Source: Ceriagrion tenellum
Taxonomy: Eukaryota; Arthropoda; Insecta; Odonata; Coenagrionidae
DNA: 64,000 nucleotides
NCBI GenBank assembly: GCA_963169105.1
Contig: OY720638.1
Coordinates: 8,542,749-8,606,748 of the forward strand
Reading direction: 5' to 3'
A model generated the notes under the pieces. It was not told the origin of the DNA. It searched no databases and saw only the letters and a list, made by a program, of their open reading frames with translations. A program made the translations under genes and the position numbers. Positions within the stretch are counted from its first letter, which is position 1, and the number at the start of each line of letters is the position of its first letter. This document shows, one piece after another, positions 57,540 through 64,000 of this stretch.

Positions 57540-58690
57540 AAATATGAGACAGACATGCATTCACAGGTATACATTTACATCCAAACCTTCACCCACCTCA
57601 GCTTAGACTTCAGAGGCCATTGACCTTTTTAGTCATTGCCTGACAAGTGTCCCCACAGCACATGTTGCAATGCATCTTCCCATGACCACTGAGGCTATGA
57701 TTTTAGATATTGATGCAAGTAATAAGAAAACCAAGCACTTGGGACAACTTTTGACTGAATTAATGCAAGAAAATTTTCACTAAAAATCCAAATATTAAAA
57801 CGACTCTTCTGCATTTTAATGATTTAATTTGATGCATAGATACTTAGAGAATATGTTAGCTTTGCAAGTTGTGAGTAAATGGTTGGCATCAAAATGATGG
57901 CAACGCTCTCATCATCACCAGAAATCCAAAATGTTGATGATATAGTTTTTGTACACAATTCACTAAACCTGAAGAGTTGACATTGTCCTCTACAAAATTT
58001 AATAGAGGAAAAAGTTTTGGATTTGACATTTGTGAAATAAGGTAAGAGCATTCCATTTTACATTGCTAACATTTATTGCTCTCTGAATGCTGGCTATCAA
58101 ATTTTACTGTTTAATTGTACTTGTTCTTGTTTGTAATGAGTATATTGTAATTTGTTGGCCCAAAATAAGTAAACTTTTCACAAAGCGGATCTCCGAGTCG
58201 ATTTTCAAATATTTCATGATGCACAATTGCAATATCATATGGGTGATCAAAATGGCTTTGTTTTTAAAAATTGAAAAAGATTCCTAAAATACTATGAAAG
58301 AGGGAAAGAAGCAGTTGTCAATTTCAGTAATTTCCTCATCAAATGGTGCAGTACCATTCTTAAATTAAGTGGCTAACATTTGCCTAATTTTTCAGGCCTA
58401 TTGTAACTATGAACGGGAGTGTGCACCATGTTACTCAGAATTACCAAGTAGTAATCAAAAGGAGCAGAAAATTCAACAGGAAAGGCCAAGTTATACCTTC
58501 AAAATAAAAAACTAGCATAATTATACAAAAATTCTTAACAGCAAATTTCACAATATTGATTTGGCTCCTTTTAGGGTCCCTTGAATGGCATTTCATTGAA
58601 TTTATACTCTCTAAAATCACATTAACTGATGTTGTTAACCAACAAATCACAATATACTCATCACAATCAAAATGACAAACAAGAACCAAT
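57540..58690. other. Intron sequence with an inverted repeat
   Basis: No exon is recognised. An imperfect inverted repeat of about 40 bases occurs at 58123-58159 (gttcttgtttgtaatgagta) and 58639-58686 (tgtgattgtgatgag inverse), directly left of the Tigger at 58699. Confidence 0.45.
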
Positions 58691-58698
58691 ACAGTTTA

Positions 58699-61192
58699 CA
58701 GTAGAACCAAGTTAGGATGTTCCTTCTTAGCACGTTTTCCTCCTTAGTACGTTGATTCCCCATGGTCCTGGTACAATTGGGCCAATTTACAGGTAAAATT
58801 ACTAGGTTACTACATTTTAAATCCTGGCGCTTTCCTGGTTAGTACGTTCTGTAAATTGCTGAAATGCAACCCGCAAGTGCTTCTCTAATACAGTTTGTGT
58901 AATATAAACGACCAACACCATCAAGTTAACATATTAAATATCAACCCTAGGCATTTTAATACCGATCCATTTGCATTTCACATGTTTTGTGACATAAAAC
59001 AATTAGCGGGAGTGTAGGTCTAGAGCGGAGAGTCGTTCATATTGCATGTGTTGTGATAGTAAGGTCGGTTACAATGGTAAGTAAGCGAGTTGTGTAGCAG
59101 ATTACAACTGCAGAAAAAATGAAAATTCTGGAAGAAGTCAACAGAAATCTACACACACATCGAGTAGAACTGGCGCAAAGGTTGAATATCACTGCATCTA
59201 CTTTAAACACGATCGTCAGCAATTGTGAAAAAATCCAAAGTGGTCATTGTGACAGTGAAAGTCTATTCGGGATGGAAAATTTCCAAATTGGAAGCTGTTT
59301 CATTTAAATGGTGCAAACAAGCACAAAGCTCAAACTTGATGAACTAACTCAAGTTTGATGGTTCAATTGTCGTTGAAAAGGCGTTGCATTTGGCTGCAAA
59401 AATGGGCATTGAAAATGTCCATGCCTCTCCTCCGATGGTTGGATGGACGATTTCAAAAACAGAAATGGATTAGTTCATAGGTGTGTTTGTGGTGAAGCAG
59501 CCAGTGTTAACCTTGATATCATAGAAGCCTGGAGGGAAACAAGTTTGCCAAAGTTACTTGAATATTTCAGTCCCAATGATGTCTACAATGCCAAAGAAAC
59601 TGGTCTATTTTACAACTTATTACCCGATAGAATATATGCATTTAAAGTAGAAGAATGCCACAGAGGAAGATTAAGTAAGGAGAGGCTGATAGTTCTCTTG
59701 TGCTGCTACGAGAGTGGAAATGACAAGCTGCAGCCGCTTGTGATAGGCAAATCTAAAAACCCTAGGTGATTGAAAAACATTCAACCCTTTCTCTGCCAAT
59801 ACACAGCTAAAACTGCAGCATCGATGACCACATCAATTTTTGAAAACTTTTTGAGAGGGTTAGATATGAAACTGGGTGGCAAAAATAGAAAAATTTCCCT
59901 TTTTGTCGACCACTGTTCTGCTAATCCAATTGATACCATTGATCTTAAGATACCTCAGAAACATCAGGGTCGAATTCTTCCTGGCAAACTAAATGAGTCA
60001 CCTTCAGCCCCTTTTTTACCAAGGCATCATTTGATGTTTCAAGCAAAAATATAGAAGACTGCTGGTGCAAAAGAGGCTGGCCACCTTACAAACAGCTGAG
60101 CGGAAGATAGACGTTATGCATGGGATGCACTTCGTCATATGCTTGGGATTCTGTGAGCAAAGAAAATGTCACCAGTTGTTTTAAAGCAGCTGGATTTAGT
60201 TGTGTGGGGTCAGACATATCAGTTGACACGACACAAGAGGGAGAACTGACTCCTTTTCCTCTCGAGGAAAGGCGTCAGATTGCAGGAGAGGTGAAATTCG
60301 ACGAGTACTGCAAGTGCGATGACGATCTTAATGTTTGCCAGACCTTGTCGATAGATGAAATTCACGAACAGGAGTTGGAGGATGTAGATGATGAAGATGA
60401 TTCAGAGCTAGGGTCTGAGTCTAATTCAGTTCCCACAATTCCAACTTTAGCCAAAACACTCGAGGCCATGGAATGCGTGCACTGTTACTTACCTAGTGTT
60501 GTGGGAGCAGATGACGCCTTGAATCTCTATGCGAAGCTTGACGCAAGAATACTTGAGCATGGTGGGAGAAATAAAAAGCAGAGTACCTTGGACAAATTTT
60601 TAGCGCAAATTTAAGCTTTTGAACAATTAAAATCAGTACACAATGATGCATTTCAATTAGAAGAGTTATCAATTGATCTAATGTGCAATTGAATGCTATA
60701 ATGTGGTGAGTGAATGTGAGGAAGTAAAATTGTGGATAGGTACTGTGTGATACAGTATTGGCCAATTGCATAATCTATTTAAACAATTTATTGACATTAT
60801 ATTCATGGAGTCAAAATTATATTCTCAATAAACGTGACCTAAGAAAGAACATATACATATATGTGTGAGTGAACCCGTTATATCAATGAATACAGGCAAA
60901 GTGATGTCGGTTTTAAGTACATTATTTTACTCCAGGGAAAGCTGTGAAAAGTTATTTTCACTAGGTTTGTATTTACTTGGCAATCTAAAATTATTTTGTT
61001 GATTGCATGTATAGAAATATATAAGGAAAGCATAAATGAGAGAACTTTGGAGAGTGATTGTAATTGTTTTGACTTTTCCTCCGATTTCGACTACCTGGAT
61101 TGCTATATTTACTATCCTGGTTAGCACGTTTTCCTGGTTTGTACGTTCACTTTTTGTGTCCCCTTCAAAAACGTGCCAACTAGGTTCCACTG
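58699..61192 (+). mobile_element. Second Tigger/pogo-type transposon
   Basis: The left end cagtagaaccaagttaggat and the right end inverse (gccaactaggttccactg) form terminal repeats, with TA flanks at 58697-58698 and 61193-61194. Internal repeats cttagcacgttttcctcctt and ttagcacgttttcctggttt lie just inside each end. It carries a decayed transposase on the plus strand. It lies in the intron upstream of the 57386-57535 exon. Confidence 0.9.
59074..60614 (+). pseudogene. Tigger-type transposase, decayed
   Basis: From ATG 59074 an early TAG interrupts MVSKRVV, then TAEKMKILEEVNRNLHTHRV is the HTH domain (LNITASTLNTIV). After stops and shifts come EYFSPNDVYNAKETGLFYNL, where the first catalytic Asp is Lys, and KISLFVDHCSANP with the second Asp. 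The third catalytic region (SLLQPIDQ) is lost between 59950 and 60100. The C-terminal frame 60120-60614 is acidic (DDEDDSELGSESNS) and ends KKQSTLDKFLAQI, a PCNA-box-like end. Confidence 0.85.
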
Positions 61193-61199
61193 TATACAG

Positions 61200-61676
61200 C
61201 AAAACTTGAAAGCCTGCATTCCGAGAGCTATAAATGTTAGAATGTATAAAAGTTAGTTAGTGCCATGTATAAATGTCAAAAGCTGTTGATAAATCATTTA
61301 GCCTCCAGTCAACTACTCTTCGAAGTCACTGGTCAAGGAGGGAAAAACCATTCTTCACTTTGGGACTACATTTTTTTTATAGTCGATTAAAAATTAATTT
61401 TTGTTCAATTAATGTGGAAAACTGGCACACACCATCAGATTTAAGAAATTTCACTTATACAACAGTTCTGCTTTTTTTAGGTTATTTCAATCTTGCCTAC
61501 TCTTATAATTGTACTGAATTCCAAGCATGAATGTCAGCTTTTTAAGGAACTCCTCAAGAAAAGGGAATGTCCTTACTGGGGAGATACTTCCACCAATGTG
61601 ATTTCTTCTCTGGTGGTTTTTGCATACAACATTTTGAGAGTTATCATCAGCTTTCAACAAGCTGGACCATGGCAAT
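61200..61676. other. Intron sequence
   Basis: No exon or repeat recognised. Confidence 0.4.
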
Positions 61677-61678
61677 TA

Positions 61679-61960
61679 CAGTAGACTCTCCTTATTACAA
61701 ACAACGTTTACATGAAGTTTTCATTCTTATGAACCAAATCGTTGGTCCCGGCGTAAGGGGTATCTAAATTGTGGTAAAGAAACGATATTACGAAATTACA
61801 AAATAATGAACCTTCGTCCCGGTCCCCACAGGAACAAAAAATACTTTATTACGAAGTCTGTCACATAAATAATGGCATTATTCCGCTATGCATGACGCAG
61901 CATTATAAATCAGGAAGCTTTGCCACACGTACAAAAAAAGAGCTTGTACTGTGCCCAAGA
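61679..61960 (+). mobile_element. Tigger-type left end only
   Basis: Reads ta then cagtagactctccttattac, followed by acgatattacgaaattac, resembling pogo/Tigger terminal repeats. No matching right end or transposase is seen, so it is a solo end or truncated MITE. Confidence 0.5.
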
Positions 61961-64000
61961 GCTTGAGGACTAAAATAAAAATGGATACTTCGCATCAGCT
62001 ATTTAACTGGGTTGAGGGTACAGAACTCCCACTGGTTTACTGCACTTCGAAAGGAGTCTGAGAGAGCATGAGGTCAAGGAGGGTGAAAGGGAAGAAACGA
62101 AAGATAAGGACTTTTCTTCTTCCCTTTCACCTCTCCCCAACATCCCATGCCTCTATTGTCCCTCTGAAGGTCACTCACCCAATAGGGGGTCCGGCACAAT
62201 TCCCGTCTAATCCTCCCTCACCAACCACCTGGCCTTGGCTCCACCAATTCTCCACCCACTCCCTTTTCCCGTCCCTAGCTCCCAACCCCCTTTCCAATTT
62301 GACTGTGCGGTGGGCGAAATGTGTCCCTCTTCCCCTCAGGCAGCAGCAGCTTAGCATTACCACCAGCAATCAGCAAGGCAATCTCTCGAGTCTGAATTGG
62401 CAAAGTGTTATCAGTGCCTTGTAATGACCTGGCGAAACTCTCTGCCCGGGCTTGTGGGAATGACTATGCAGCATGTGAAGTTTCAGCATCATGTTTCCAC
62501 CGTTGAAAAAGTATCTTCATGCGTACTGAAATTCTGGCTTCAAAATCCCGACACATCGTACGAATGCATTGAAATGTTAAGAAATTGTGACACTCTTTCC
62601 CCATCTGAAGAGAAAGACGTCAGTTCTTCTGTTTAGATGAGAAAAATTTGTTATTCATGTCTTAAATTTCGTCAGTGAGAAGGCATAGCAAATAAACTCC
62701 AGCAACATTATGAATGGTAAAATTTGGCATTTCTCCCTTTCGCTACGATCGCAACCGTGCTTACATGCCTCAGATTTTTCAACGGAGGCAGACGAAAGTC
62801 GCTTGAAAACGATGTAGATTTTGCCGCGCACGAACAGCAAGCCAACACGCCTTTGCGGCTGAGTGGGATACAAGCAAGCAAAAGAAAGTCCCAGGGGTAA
62901 ATAGGCACCCCATCTCGTGGTATGCCGGACTGTGTCCATGGTCCATAGTTTTTTATGCTGTGGATTAACAAAGAATGTATGTTGAATGCTTGAAAAATGT
63001 AGGCTCAGAAATTTTCTTGAATGGTCATAATACAAGAACTTTGTTATCAATAAAGATAAAGTTCCCTTTAACTTTGGTAAATTCAAAGCGAAGCATAAGG
63101 ATTGCATGTAACATTAAGGTAGTAACGAATAATTTAATCATTAGCAAAAGTGTTGTCGATTAAAAGTTAAACATTACGGAAATTAAAAAAATAAAAAACA
63201 AGTTGAACAGCTAACGAAACCTGTCTTGGTTAAATTTAATCGGTAATCCCAATTATGTTAAATGAATACACAGTTGGCCATGGGCCATGAGTGGAGATCG
63301 TACTGAGACGAGGGTCATGATTGCCTCCGCCACACGTTCGAGGTTGGGCGTCCTGCTGACTTGTGCTCCAAGACAACGAGAAGCATTGGTGCCTGTGCGA
63401 TTGCTTGTCGCGAGAGAGTTCTATGCGGAGGAATATGTTCACGGCGCTCATGGCAAGGGTAGAATTTTTCATTGCATGGGCCGAGTGCGAAAGGGGAAAA
63501 AAACACAGGTAGCATACGATAACATCAATTGTGATTATAATTTATTACAAATCGTCAGTCTTGTTTTGAACTACATTATGTTTGCTGTTGTTATGGCCTG
63601 GCTTGGTTCTTCAATTCAATTTATTCAATGGTAAAGCCAAACTGTGTATCAACTTCAGCTCAACAACGCACACTGGTGAGATGACATGCTTGCTTTTGGA
63701 GGACTCAAAAGTGAGTGTTATCTCTTCACTCGGAACAGCTGAGGGGGTTTACCTTTCAAGGTCAAGGTTCCAGCACAACTGTCCGAGCGTAAATAAGTAA
63801 ACACCTTGAACCCATAGCTTTTCGTGTTGAAAGACAGGAGAGTAAAATAATATATTATACCATTGAAATGCCACATATTACCTAGGTACAGTTGAATTTC
63901 ACGGTCGTACAGAATTATCATGAAGATTTTCGTTAAAGACGGGCAGGAATTCGGCCGAATTGGCTGAAATTTCTTTAACTTCTGTCATTACATTTCATAA
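61960..64000. other. No recognised gene; small open frame 62397-62636
   Basis: A 79-codon plus-strand frame (62397-62636) contains SCVLKFWLQNPDTSYECIEM and ends in SPSEEKDVSSSV. It has no recognised family; it could be a transposon-derived fragment. The remainder shows no domain, RNA or repeat. No phosphatase D1 exon was found here. Confidence 0.35.

Noticed and set aside
61487..61675. Possible upstream phosphatase exon
   Set aside because: The peptide does not match any PTP motif and no flanking splice sites fit.
1..64000. CRISPR arrays, prokaryotic operons or defence systems
   Set aside because: No regularly spaced repeats or bacterial-type gene organisation were seen, and the spliced gene shows the DNA is eukaryotic.

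Overview
The window looks like a stretch of an arthropod, most likely insect, nuclear genome. It is AT-rich and full of decayed eukaryotic transposons (CR1-like LINEs, a gypsy-type element, Penelope-like elements, hAT, piggyBac, Tigger/pogo and IS630/Tc1-related DNA transposons, tRNA-derived SINEs and MITEs). It carries one spliced host gene on the minus strand. No bacterial-type operons, rRNA or CRISPR arrays are visible.

Positions 1-34000 are transposon graveyard. A Penelope-like element (3300-7375) is interrupted by a 3.4-kb CR1-like LINE. It is followed by a 0.84-kb near-perfect palindrome of Penelope 3' ends (7673-8509), a tRNA-SINE palindrome (10661-11023) and LINE tails. A gypsy-like pol (about 16750-26075) contains a short LINE tail and, at 20182-25791, a nearly intact full-length CR1-like LINE whose ORF1 is an SGNH/esterase protein. 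Beyond it lie an IS630-related transposase remnant, another Penelope inverted repeat with a hammerhead-like core (27133-27520), an unexplained GC-rich block (27540-29320), and a two-exon hAT-type transposase gene (30438-33113) followed by a hAT MITE.

Positions about 35000-57535 hold the 3' part of a receptor-type protein tyrosine phosphatase on the minus strand. Seven exons with good splice sites and compatible phases encode the end of domain D1, the linker, all of D2 and the C-terminus. D2 is degenerate at the WPD loop and P-loop. The protein ends shortly after D2, which by elimination points to Ptp69D. The first exons, with most of D1 and the ectodomain, lie outside the window above 64000.

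The two largest introns are loaded with transposons. Intron 45542-55322 holds a 7.8-kb piggyBac-like element with TTAA flanks, itself carrying a hAT element inside its transposase and a Tigger element in its 5' region. Intron 38621-45405 holds a CR1/L2-like LINE, a hAT-type MITE, a Penelope tail with a hammerhead-like motif, a hAT relic and a SINE. A second Tigger (58699-61192) lies upstream of the last visible D1 exon.

Nearly all mobile elements are broken by stops or frameshifts. The CR1-like LINE (one in-frame stop in ORF2) and the 51.5-kb Tigger (two late stops) are the best preserved.
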